NCBI RefSeq assembly: GCF_014805685.1
Contig: NC_060887.1
Span: 17,514,463 to 17,578,462, forward strand
DNA: 64,000 nucleotides
Direction of reading: 5' to 3'
DNA from: Silurus meridionalis
Taxonomy: Eukaryota > Chordata > Actinopteri > Siluriformes > Siluridae
Shown: piece after piece, positions 39,555-52,600 of the stretch
Layout of the letters: each line of letters opens with the position of its first letter
Numbering within the stretch: position 1 is the first letter of the stretch
Position numbers and translations under genes: made by a program
Notes under the pieces: generated by a model
What the model saw: only the letters and a program-made list of their open reading frames with translations
The model's database searches: none
What the model was told of the DNA's origin: nothing

Positions 39555-40122
39555 GCGTTGATTTTCTGACCAATAATTTGCACGTAACATCCATGTATGA
39601 CAAAGAGAGGAAGTAATTCAAAAAATGTATTTCTTGTGCTTAAAAATTATATTTTAGTATTTTTAGGATAAATATGTCCCACAGGAAACTTTTAGGCTTA
39701 TATTTGTCACAATTTGGCACATTACCTACAGCCATCTTCATTACGTCACATTTGTTAAACTTAACCCAGGAAGAGAAGGGAAATATTGTAATAAAATGTA
39801 GCATTTGTATATTATTTTGGTTTCATTTATTTATGGGTTTGTTAAGTACAGGCCTTAAAACTGGTTATAATATATTAATATAGACAGAATTTTGTTTGGC
39901 AAAATTTAGTTACAGCAGCATCTGATGGTTTAAAATAAAATAAAAAAACATTTCTCAAAATGATCACAACAAAGTAAGGAAAAAATAAGTAAAAGAAGAG
40001 AAATAAGGGGAAGGTTGTGTATAGTGTATGTATACAGTAAACCTAGATTCACAATGACTGACACATTAGCTAAAATAAGCAACTGTTTATTTAATGCACA
40101 GTTCTTGCATTGTGTACATGCT

Positions 40123-40168
<46 letters not shown>

Positions 40169-40581
40169 GGCAGGTACACCAACAGCTTTGTCACTGAAAT
40201 ATGCAGAGGACAATGGATGCTGGTCTATCTGTAATTACAGCACTGTTCACTTAAAAACACAATATAATACAGTATGACACTGAACAAACTGCATGTTTGT
40301 ATTTATACTGGTTTCCTACATTGGAGTAAGATTTCTCTTGAATATGGGTCACCTTATTCCTGTCATAGATGGTGCCTACCTTCAGGGGATTACATTTACA
40401 TTTGCTGGTTCATGGACTAAAAATATCATCAGTCTAAAAAACCTCTGTTGAGGAGGTAAAAATATACAAAACATTTCAAAGGGCTAATTTAAGTATTTCA
40501 GGGACGAGTAGGTCTTTAATCATTGTTTGAAGACTGCCAGTGCTTTTTAAACATTTAAGGGAAGTTCACTCTTCCAACAAG

Positions 40582-40622
<41 letters not shown>

Positions 40623-43600
40623 CAAGTCTTGAAGCCTGCCCTTCTTATACCCTGAGTGATGGTGGGACCAGCTGCTGCTCCATTTTGGGCTTTGAAGGAA
40701 AGCATCAGTGTTTTAAATCTGAGACAGGTGGCTACAGGAAGTGAAGAAAATGTAGAAATTTGAGGGTGTGGGAGAATACAGAAATGAGAAAAATACTTTT
40801 GAGTTAATACTATTATGATACTGTTCCATAGTACTGATTTAAACTGACAGGTCTTTATACAGTACAGTGCTTTTATCTTCTGTAGTAGCTTTATCTTGGT
40901 TATGGCTGAAGTGAACCTGGAATACCAGGGCATATTACAGACCCATATTTACACACCTAAGAGTAATTTTGATGACCAAACCATCTATTGGTAAACTTAA
41001 ACTGAACACTGGTAGAAAACCAGAGAACCTGGAGTGAGAACATGTAAACCATTGGGTTCAGGATCAAAACTGGGGCACTGGATCTATGAGGAGGCACTGC
41101 TACTGAATTTCATGCGTTTTCTTTTCTTTTCTCTTACAAGAGCATTTAGCTTAAATCCTTCTTAGCCGTGGCAACGCTGCAGTGGCCCGAAGTCTATTTT
41201 GGGAACACTGGATGTGAAGCAAAAATACTTCTAGAATGAGATGTCATTTCATCACAGGGCACCATGCACACAAAACCACACACTCATTCACACGTATGGG
41301 ATAATTTACCTTACCTAGTTCACATATTGGCATGTTATTGGGAGGTGGGAGGAACGGCAAAGCCCAGAGGAAAACCACAGAGACAGTAACCCAAGCTCAA
41401 GATCAAAAAGTCAGCACTGTGCCACCCAGGTTTAAATCTACTTTATAATAAAAAAATAAAAAGAATCCTTGTTCAGTGAAATGACAAAAAAGCTTCTGAG
41501 ATGTGTTCAGTTTAAAATTGGCCTTAAGGGAAAAAGAGAAGACTTTCTGTCTCTGAGCACATTTCCTTTTGTCTCTAAATGAACATTAAGAGAAGAAATG
41601 GCTGAACAGTGAGGGACAAAGGGAACTAGTCGCCTTTCAGAAATGAGTCCATTCTCTTTAGTCACGATACAGAGACAAAACACAGCAGCTGAGTACATGA
41701 AGAAAACCAGGGCATTGTGGAATAAAGTAATACACAAGTGGTTCAATGTTGGCCGTAGAGAGACACAGAAAAATAGTATTTCACAAACAATATAGTAACA
41801 GTGCAGCTTAGAAATCCAGTATGTCTTTATAATCTCTAAAGTCATTGCTTGGAAGTCAGAAAACATGCAATCATTGTCATCTTTATATGTAAGGGTTTGA
41901 ACAAATAGTGACATGTGCAAAGATACCATGCACCTATTATACAAGCTATAATAATAAAGTAAATAATACTTGAAGTAAATAATAAATCTAAATAATATTT
42001 AGGATTGCTTATTGAGATTAGATGAACAGCAAACATCTCCTAGATCTGTCATTTTAGGATTATAATTTAAACAGACATATACATTTCTGAGAACAGGAAA
42101 ACCGCAGCAGGACTCATTTAAACTATGATTCATTATGCGGAAACATGCATTGCAGCATAAGCCTAAGTTTTATGAAAGACCTCATCCATCAAAACAGGTC
42201 ATTAATCAGCTACTCAGAAATGCAGAGTGGTTTGATAAATGAATCTCATCATGTTTGAAGTTGGCTGAAATTTGGCAGACAAATTACCAGAGCAATTATA
42301 AGGCCAGAATGTGGACAGCATGTGGCTGAACAGGTAGAGTGAATCAATAAAGCATGAAAAAGTATCATGTATATACCTTAAATATTGAGTGCAGGATATC
42401 CTTTTGAGCGTGTCTTAGTCAGCGCTAGCTAGCATGATCCAGGCAGTACAAGCTATGTGTGGTGCCACAACATTAATTGCTAATGCTGAATTATTAGGGT
42501 TTTAGTGTAATAAATATTTAGTGTCTACTACTTTGTGTTGAACCTGACGGATCATTTATCTCAGGGGCAGCTCCAGCAACTCTCAGGAATTGGACGATGT
42601 TGCTCCGTGTATTATGATAAGATTTTTTTTTTGTTCATAAAAGCTCTTCACATTCATGATCACCTCTGGTGCATGGTTTAGTGACACGCTGTCACACTAA
42701 GTAAAACCCAGTTACTATAGCAACTGCTCATGAATAGGTACAGAAAACAGTTGAGCTAAAATGCCAGTATCAAGTCTCATCAGCTGCAAAGGTTAAAATA
42801 ACTAAGTAATATAATACTTTCCTGCCAGTAGTACCTGAAGGTAAATTACTACCATGAGATCTTTTTTTTATTGTAAATCCATATTCAGATTTCTAAATCC
42901 AATTGTTTGTAATGTACATTCAGAATTACACAGTAACATTTAAGTTACAAACTCGCACTGATACCATGTTGTATACTGTAGTGATGAAACTACATGTTCT
43001 CATGATACAATCATAGCACATACGGTTCATTTTTATCTTCAGGCCTCTTTATTTAAAGGATCCAGGGCAGAGGAGAAATGTTTTATTCATCAGGCTTAAG
43101 GAAATGCTCTAGAGCTGTGCATGTGCTGTGTAAAGAGATTAAAGTGTTGGGTAAACAGCAAACTCAGATTATTCATTGCCTTTCTGCAATTCAGAGGGGA
43201 GGAATTTCATTTGAATTTCTCATTTCTCATAGCCAGAGGATGCAATGAAATTGTATTTTACAAGTGCAAACAAGATCCATATTAGCTGCTGCACTATTAC
43301 ACATCAGCAGAAAAAACAATTCCTCTTATAATGAACGTCTGTACATCTGCAAATTCATGGGCCAATTAGTCAAATCATGTGGCAGTAATACAATTTATAA
43401 GTCCATGCAGACATATGTCCATATGCAGACATAAGAGCTACAGTTTGCTCATATCAAACAACTGAATGGTTTAAAATGTGATCCCTGTGACTTTGAACAT
43501 GGCGTGTTTGTTAGTGACTGACAGTATGGTTTGAGTATTTCTGCTGATTTTTTACCCACAAGCTCATGAGTGTCCATACAAAACACTACATTGATGAGAC

Positions 43601-46600
43601 TCAGATAAACTTTTGCGGTCACATAATTGGCTGGTGGATAACTGCAAGTAGGCGTCTAACTGATCCAACCTAAACTATTTCCTATTAAAGTGGCCAGTGG
43701 GTGTACATGTGAGAGTAATTGCTTGTAGACCCATCAAAAACTGGAGTTCATTTTCACTCTACTTTTCAAACAGGATAAAAGCTTGTGTTGTTTATGTCTG
43801 TTTTGTTCACTGTTGATGTACAAGAAGCATGAGAAAGCCTGTGTCACCACAAAACTCTCAGTTGAGCTGTTGAAATTGCAGCCTGCTTTTGTTTTGCTCC
43901 TTCTCTCTCTCTCAATAAAACATCACAGCTAAAATAAGTAACACATCATGCTATATTTATTTATGATTGAGCTTCCATAACTCAATCCACATCTCTAATA
44001 GTGTTTAAGCACCGACTGTAACGACTGAATCCATCTACAGTACATACAGTAAATAGTTTAGAACCATAATTCCCCAATGTGGGCTCTGAAATACCCAAAA
44101 GTTCAGTATGTACCAGTCCATCACATGACTTCTTGCTAAGCTCCTTTCTCTGCTTGAAGTCACCTGATTACTAATGACACTCTCTCACACCTTTTTTTTA
44201 TTTATTTTTTTATTAAACTTACCCTAACCCTAACCCTTTAAATAACCAGGTGTTACTTTGCACATTCTCACCTAAAACCACTCCAACCAAGCCTTAGTTA
44301 TCTGTCTAGTTTGTTTAATGTTTTGACTGTAGCCTGCTCCATTGGTACTGAGCAAAGCACAATATTATAATAATTAAAATGCAGTAATGTAACTCACAAA
44401 CCATTATCAATCATATTTATTATTATGTTCCAGTTTGTACGTGTATTTGACTGCTCACACTAAATGGTTTTAATGCAAACCTCAATAATTTAAATAATCA
44501 GATTATAAATAAGGAATCTAATGACAACTTTAATGCGAATGTTCTCAGTGAGTTCATGTCAGAACATAAACAGCTCTAATTACATATAATGAGCCTAATA
44601 ATTTAGTAGTTGGAATGAGTTTAAAACTATACCTGTGTTTAAAAAGCCTGTTTAGGAATTGCAGGATTTAGATTTTCCATATTATAAAAGTATTTGCGGA
44701 CTTGATTTGGAGCTGAGAATGATTTAGTTAAATTTCTCATCTACAAAGCAAGCACAATCCTATTAAACTGTTTATTTTCTTGCCCCCTAGTGGCCACTTG
44801 AAAGATACAGCAAACTAAACCCAGCACTGGCTGAAAACTCCATAATCTATAAAAGCACGCAAGCTTTTCCTTGTGTACCATCTTCATTATTAACATTCTG
44901 CTGTTCAATAGACCATGGACCAATGTCAGTGGAGATCCAGTGATGTGTGATGAAGTTCAGATTCTGTAATCTGACAGCTTTTGCTTGTACACACCATATA
45001 TAATTTTTGTAAGAGAAAATAAGTTTTCTATAGTTTATTTCAAACAATCATGTCTAATAATGATTTTGAAACTGATTGCACAGAAACAAGTGCCTTTAAA
45101 GTAAATGCGAAATTTAGGATGTTGTTCACAAGTGTCTGTCAACACATCTGTCTTAGACTGAAGTCTGAGAGAAGTTAGAGACAGTAGCATTATTGACACC
45201 ATTATCTTTTATCAAAGTTGCTGAAAGGAAACTCCATTACACTCTTTAAATGTCATTTTACACCACCACACCACCCCAAACGCTTGTTCTCCTGCCATAT
45301 AACATTCACAGCAGGTAAATTTGTGGAAAACTACAAAAATAGTAGTGTATAACAGAAGGGTTATCTGGGAAAAATCTGCACTGAACTGGCAGTATGCAGG
45401 GGTGCCAATATATATGATTTTTTTTTTTTATAATAAATATACCTGAATCAACATTTTTATCTGAATCAATGTTATTTTGTGTATATTTTACCTAATTAAT
45501 CAAATTAATCAAATTTTCTCATTACCTTTTCTCTTGTTTTACTAAGGGTGCCAGTAATTATGGAGGTCACTGTACATACAGTGACAGGAGAAATCTCACC
45601 TTCTCATCCTGTTGGAAGGTGACTTTTTTAGTCTCAGACCGCACTCGGCTCAGGCGCTGGCACATCTTGTCTCTCAATAATGCAGTATAGCCCACATGCT
45701 GATAAATGGGGTTGGTGGTCATCTTGGCAATGTACTCAGCTGCTTTGGTCTCGATGTACAGGGTTATGAGACCATCTGTGACCAGATCATGCACCGACTC
45801 AAACCGCTTCTCTCCCACAAAGTGCTTGCCATCGTAGAAAAGCCGGTAGTTTAGAGTCTGGCCGCCGAACCTGAGAAAAAAAGAGGAAGAAAAATGTGAA
45901 TAAATGATCATTATTTTGTCTAAGAACTTTTTTTTACATACAGTACTTTACATTTTTCTGTACTGACACAACAGTAACAAAAAACAACATATACTTAAAC
46001 ATACTAATAATTTAAATTTAAATGTATTTTATAGAGCGTATTACTTAAAAACAATGACCAAAAAAAACTCTATGTGATATTAATCCACTGTTATAACTTG
46101 GGATAGAACTATATAAGATCGGCTTTAAAAAGACATCATCTTTTACCGTTTTATTGCTACAGTTATTATTTATCATTAACATTTCATATTACACAGAAAA
46201 ACTACACAGTGATGAGAAATAAGTATTCAGACTTTTTTACTTTGCACCTAACAAATAAACATGAACTAAAAGTAGGTCTTTAAATGTTTAAAAAAAATTA
46301 ATTGATAGAGATGTTAACATCCCATAATAATAAATTGTATTTTATTTATGAAGCGTTTTAGACACCATGTTTAAACAGAAATTGCATGAGTGCTGTTATA
46401 CTGGATATCAGCAGTGATTCTGGCTGTGATTCTGCAATAGGCTTTAAACATGCAAGAACGACATGCATGACCATCCAAACTCCAGACTTGAAAGTTTATA
46501 GAGGATTTTATAACTGAGTCCATCCAGCCATTGTAAACCTTAGGGTATTAAAGATAATTTCGCAAAGATGAATAAGCCAATATTGGACCACAATGCAGCA

Positions 46601-49600
46601 GATGGCTAATTACTTATTTGGTCTTAACACTGTAATTGCTAACAAAAAACCGATACTAATTTCTGGTGTCTGAAAACTCTCTCTTCCCAACAGTTTTATA
46701 ATATATACAAGGTTTGTGCACACCTAAGATGCATACATGCTTTTTAAATATCCAATTGTACATTCAGTCTATATTTGCTGTTAGAATAACCTCCACTCTT
46801 CTGGGAAAATGTTTCGACAAGATTTAGACGTATAACTGTGGAGTTTTGTGCTCATTAAGGCCTCAGTAAAGTCTGATGCAGGATAATGAGGACTGGGGAG
46901 CAGTCACAGTTTTATTTCATCCCAAAAGTGTTCAGTAGGGTTGAGGTCAAATTCTGTGGCATGCCACTTAAGAATTCCCATATCAACCTTTGCAAACCAT
47001 AACTTCATGGGGATCGCTTTGTGCACAGGGGCGAGGTCATTCTAGAAGAGGTTTGGGTCTCTGGATTTGTTAAAATAAATTTTTCCTCTTCCCTTCAACT
47101 CAAAGACAATCTATACTTTGTGGTAAAGTTTGGGGAAGAACTACATATGGCTGGGAAAGTTATGTGTCCCAATGCTTTTGCCAATATAGTGCATCACCTA
47201 TAACTATGATAATCTTAAAAAGTAAGAATAAATTATTTTTGGGTCATGTTTATGAACAGGAAGTATTTGTGCAGGCTAAAGTGAACAAAGAAATCAGGCA
47301 CCAGCCTTATAACCATATTTCTTAATTCATGAAAAATGTCCATCCTTGGCGTAGTGAACTAGCCGGAGGATGAGAGGTGTTTTTAATAAAGGCTTTAAAG
47401 CAGTTCTAGAAGCTGCTCTGGATTTGTGCTTAATGCTGTAAAACAGTAAATTCCATGCATGAAAGAGAGTCCATGCAAATTTTACAATTTGGAGTTGATC
47501 AAATACAAATAAATACAATAGGTTTACATTAATGTCTTCTTATATGCACTTTCACACATCACCCACTCTCAATAGAGCAAGCAGGATTTCTTGTGTACAT
47601 TAGAATAATGGTTAAATCACAGCAGGTGCAATTATTAGTGGGTGTAGACTGCATACTGTATGTGGGTGTATACTGTTTACCTCAATGAAAATATGTCTTT
47701 GTGTATATGTTCAAGGGTGTGTATGTGGGATCGCATACCTTAAAGCGAGTGTAATGTTCCAGGCTGCCGCTGGCTCTCTCTGATGAGGTAAGCCCCTTCG
47801 GCACCACCCAGAAGCTCATCTGCCTGCTCTCTAGAGACCAGCCCGTGAAACCTGCACCAAGAATACCCCAAACGCAATCAATTCTCCTTACGCACGCACT
47901 TACTTGAACACACACTTGTTTCATTTTGGTTGAACAGCACTTTGTGTAGAACAGTCACTATTTATGCTTGACAGAGATAAGACATTTGATTGATTTACAT
48001 GTGATGCACAGGTGGGAGTCACTCAGAATGTACAGACAGTATTTATTACTCAACTCTAGCAAAAGCAGCTCTGCTACCATCTTCCTCCAGTTAAATTCCA
48101 ACAAAAAAACTAATCTGATCCTAACATTACTGATCATTCACACCTGACATGAAATACAGTGGGGGACAATACAGGCCACTGACCTGACACAGATAAACAG
48201 TACACAAAGAGCAAATGTGTGTTTATTCTTTTGTTGGTGCAAGGCGTATCTTTACAATGAATCACACAATAATCACATTGTTGTACACTGATACTCTAAA
48301 CTGGTTCACAGGATTTACACTAGAAACTGAAAGTTTGTGATCTGGTTGAATCTTTATAAAGTTTATGTGAATGTGAAAATAAAACAGTCATGGCATGCAG
48401 CAGGACAAAATGGGCTGTGTTGTTATGCATGAAAGTCATTCATCTCACAGAACTGGTGTGTCATGAAACTATTTGTGGTAAAGATCTAATCTACTCTGAG
48501 AATGGCCTTTATTTTGTCTTTTTTAGTCTATCAGTGATAATCATTTTTTCATCACCTTTTTTTCTCATTCAAATAAATTGGGTCAAATGAAATCATTTAA
48601 CCTCAATCTAGTTTCTATTTGTGATTGCGAATAATCACAGTTAGATATTGATATATATATATTTTTAAAAATACTATCCATGTCTGGAAATTAACTGACT
48701 TAAAAAAAATTTTAGACCAAAAAAGCTTGCAAAAATACCATAAAGTCAATAGAACATTGCATGTTCCAATTGCACGCCATCATTTATGATCAAAACGTGA
48801 AACAGAATCTAATAGTACTAAAATCATGGTATCCGCCTCCGCATTCTCTCTCTCTCTCTCTCTCTCTCACTCTTATTCATATTTCCCCAGTATTAACACC
48901 CACACATGCAGATTCTGCAAGACATCAAATTCTACCTGACATGTCTTGTCTGCTCTCTGCCCGTCAGGCTGGAAAGAAGATAGGGAAAAGTGAAAATAAT
49001 AAAATTACACTCACTCTCGTCCATAATATTTGGGCCTGCTCTTCATCTGCCAAAAAAAAGAAAGAAAAAACAAAACAGACAGAAAGAGAATAACTAAACT
49101 GGTGAAGACAAACAGGTTTATATCTCCCAGTACACACTTTCATAAATTGCCTTTTTAAAAGGCAAGTCTCTACAAATCCAGTGAATGTCAGTTATGACTT
49201 AGAATGATAGGCTGGGTGCACAGTATTCACAAGTATTCATTATATCCACTAACATCTACGTTATCATTGCATTTATTGAGTTCTATTCTAGTTTATATAT
49301 TGTAAAGGTGCCCAAAGGTTCTCCTACAATGGGTCAAAGGAAAATTTCACTTGATTTAGGGCCATGAGCCAAAAATAAATATTGTATTGTACCAATCAGT
49401 ATATTAATCTGTACATTTCCATAGTCCCCTTTATTTATGATTTATTATAAAAAAAAATAACAATAGAAAACATGACCATGTAATCTGCTTTATTAAAGCA
49501 ATTACAGTAAATATATGAAGTGAAAGTTATGGTACAATGTGAAAAAAATCCAGTTTATTATACAATGGAATTCAAAGGCAAATAAAGCTATTCAGTGACC

Positions 49601-52600
49601 TCTAATGGGAGACATGAAGGGTTCTTATTTTTCTTACTTTTTCCAATTGGCATTTTCCCCGCACCCTTTTTTTTCTCGTATGTGGCATGCCCCACAGGCA
49701 CAAGTTTATCTAGTTTATCCAGATACTGTACAGTATTAACATAGGAATGAAGTGTCCACCAATCTACTATGAGCTCCCTAAGTTACAGGTAGACATTCTC
49801 AGAGATGTGATTTATGATCATGATTATGAAGCTAAGTATAAAGGTGTGTGACTTTACTGACCTCCTGTGGACATGTAATTCTTTTTGGTCTGGGCGCCTC
49901 CTGCTGTAGCTGGTACACTAGGACACACACATACACACACCTACATTCAGCTTCTATATGCAAACATAAGTTTTTGGACAATTTTCTTTTTCTAAAAAAT
50001 GCCAATTAATAATCCGTTAGACTGCTTATATTCTACCCGTCGTGACCCATGGTGAAAACACTGTCGGAAACGTTGACTTAATCGCCTTCAACCAATCAAA
50101 ACACTAATCTGAAATAATTTGAATTCTATCATATTTACATCACCAAGTATAAACCCAGCCCCCGTCTCACATCACTCATGCATTTCAATATTGATCTTTT
50201 AAATCAGTAAAGCCTGCACAAAGTACTATCTATAGATATAGAACTTTGGTGTACTACATTTATTAGAAATGTGACTGAAAACAATCACTTGGCATGTTGC
50301 AAAATAATGGTGATAATAATTAGAAAGAGTTTAAAACCCGTTCTTTTTTTTGCTCTCCTGTGCCAGTCAGAGTTCTGCCACATTCAACAGCAGCACTGAC
50401 AGTGAAAATGTTGGCCATCTCTCATGCTCTCTCACACAAATCACAATGGATTGCATGAGAGCGATTAGTTCGGTGCAGAATGCCTTCAGCCACATGCTGC
50501 ATATTTATTTATTAATCCTCCTTGCTGGAACTATCCGGTACACCAGCATATGCTGTTGGCTCTACAAGGCAAGCAAATGGATATGGATTATGCATGTGCA
50601 CTTGGGCATGTTGGTAAATTCACTAAAACAAATGAACTGCAGTCAGGAAGCTGATGAATAAGTTAATGATCACCAATGGCAAAAAAAAAAAAACCTAGCA
50701 ATAAATCAGATTATAAAACTTTAGGTGTTTAGGAGTTTTTGCAGTTCATTTATTTATACAGTATCGCGTACAAAGTGAGACGTCCTATTTTCATATTAAC
50801 AGTTTTATGGTTTAATTTTCTTTAAAAACAATGTAATTTATATTATGGATTTTTTGTTCTTTTTTTTGTTGGGGGGGACGGGGACTTTAATACATTTTTT
50901 TCCTTTGCACTTAATATTGTGCAGATATTTTAATCTTTTATCTATTTTTGTATGTTCTAATTTTTGCACTATACATAGTTTACTATGTTATTATTGCTAT
51001 TAAGTAACAATGGCATATGACAATATTAGCTGTTGAGAAGGTAAAAACAGCAGCAGATGTCCCGGGTTGCTTGAGGGTGATGTGGGGTAGAAGTGTCCTT
51101 GATGACTTCATTCAAAAAAAAAAAAAAAAAAAAAAAAAAAACAGACCCTCCTGGACAGCAATGTGGTCTTCTGAACCTGTGGCATATTTGCCATGTGGGG
51201 AGCAGGAAGGCATCCAACTGTGTGCTTTAGTCAGGGACACTCAGGACAAGCAGTGAAGACTGGACAACACCCAGTAAACATGATATGGACATAACCAGAC
51301 CAGAAATACAACAGCGAGTGTGTAGTGTAGATACGCACGCTACCATGATGGTCTGAAAACAAGAATGAAGAGAGTACGTTAAATACGCCGACCATATTGC
51401 AATGTGGTGTCTGCCAACAGGAACGATGGATTCTGACATGGTCATTGATAAGAATGACCAAAATAGCTGCTGGCTATGGGCGCTAGTTTTGATTCGTTAA
51501 GTATTTAAATATGGCCATACTGTTTATTATGTCTCAGCTGACTCAAAACACAACATTTCAAGAAGCTTTCTTCGCAGTGCACCCCCTCTCACACGTTAAA
51601 TTACAGCCAATGTGTTATTATTGAAAGAGTCCCAAAAAAAATGTAACAGAGCAGCATTTCAATACGGTATCCTAAATCAAATAAGCCGATTGATACCAAC
51701 AATTATAAACAGTCATTGCAGTAACTGACATGCTACAGGCAGGCAACATGATTGAAACAGCTGAATTCAGGAGAAAGTGTGCATGTGCTGCTTCCTCTAG
51801 TCTAGATTTAGTGATCGATACTAAAGGGTGATGTCAGTGCAGACACATGGATGTGCTGGTGATTCCACATACTGGAACACTGCTCACCATCCATTAGCCT
51901 CTTAACTTACTGGGAAGCCAAAACCTCTCAAACACCACCTTAAAGATTTGGTGCTGACAGAAGATATTGCTGTTTGTTTTCAGGATAGTACTTATAAGTG
52001 CTTGTGTGAATGCTCTGTGGGAATTATAGTTCTTTAAAATCCCTGTAGCCTTTTCTGCGGGAGCCGGGATAAAAGGCAGGTCACTTTTCCAGAGGAGGGA
52101 GCGTGGGCCTGATTCAATTGAAATTTTAAGAACGCACCTTACAAATACACATAATATACTAATATACTAATTCCTAGTCTTTCATTCGATTGCAGATGGA
52201 TTCAAAATATTAAAACGGCTACTGTAATTTGTGTAGCATTATCGCACTAAGGATTTGCAACCAGGAAAACCATCTCGAAACATTCTGTTAGGAGAAACAG
52301 TACATTTCTAGTAATATTTATTTTCGTTTTATAGTTGCTTTGGCGTTGCATAATGTCGCAAGTTTGTAGGCTGTTATGGACTTCGCCAAACGAATTTCAA
52401 AAGTTGGCATCTGTGCTTCGGGTGTGGATTTGAGTCATTTCAACAGCTTATGTACTTGACAGAAATTAACAAGTACTCAAATTCCTGGGGCGGGGGTAGG
52501 GTTTAATCTAAAAATTTGCAGCCGTTTCAACTTACAGTAGGATTTCCATATTGGTGGTTGGTAGTCCTCGGGATCTGTAACACATGAAACAGAAAACAAG

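Larger units (their letters stand above)
37716..45599 (-). other. Large chn2 intron with the presumed beta1 promoter
   Basis: About 7.9 kb. The first few hundred bases above 37715 should carry the beta1 promoter and 5' UTR. The rest is AT-rich, with poly-A (39523-39550), (AAT)n (40125-40168) and (AC)n (40583-40620) tracts. A stretch near 41000-41430 resembles decayed fish repeats. An open frame at 41507-41944 starts with TTG and shows no known domain. Confidence 0.55.

Noticed and set aside
41507..41944. 145-codon minus-strand open frame in a chn2 intron
   Set aside because: It starts at TTG, is rich in Leu/Cys/Phe as expected of random AT-rich sequence, and has no recognisable domain.
52040..52120. 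Plus-strand promoter with TATA-like GGGATAAAAGGC
   Set aside because: No exon or open frame follows on the plus strand, and the string is isolated.
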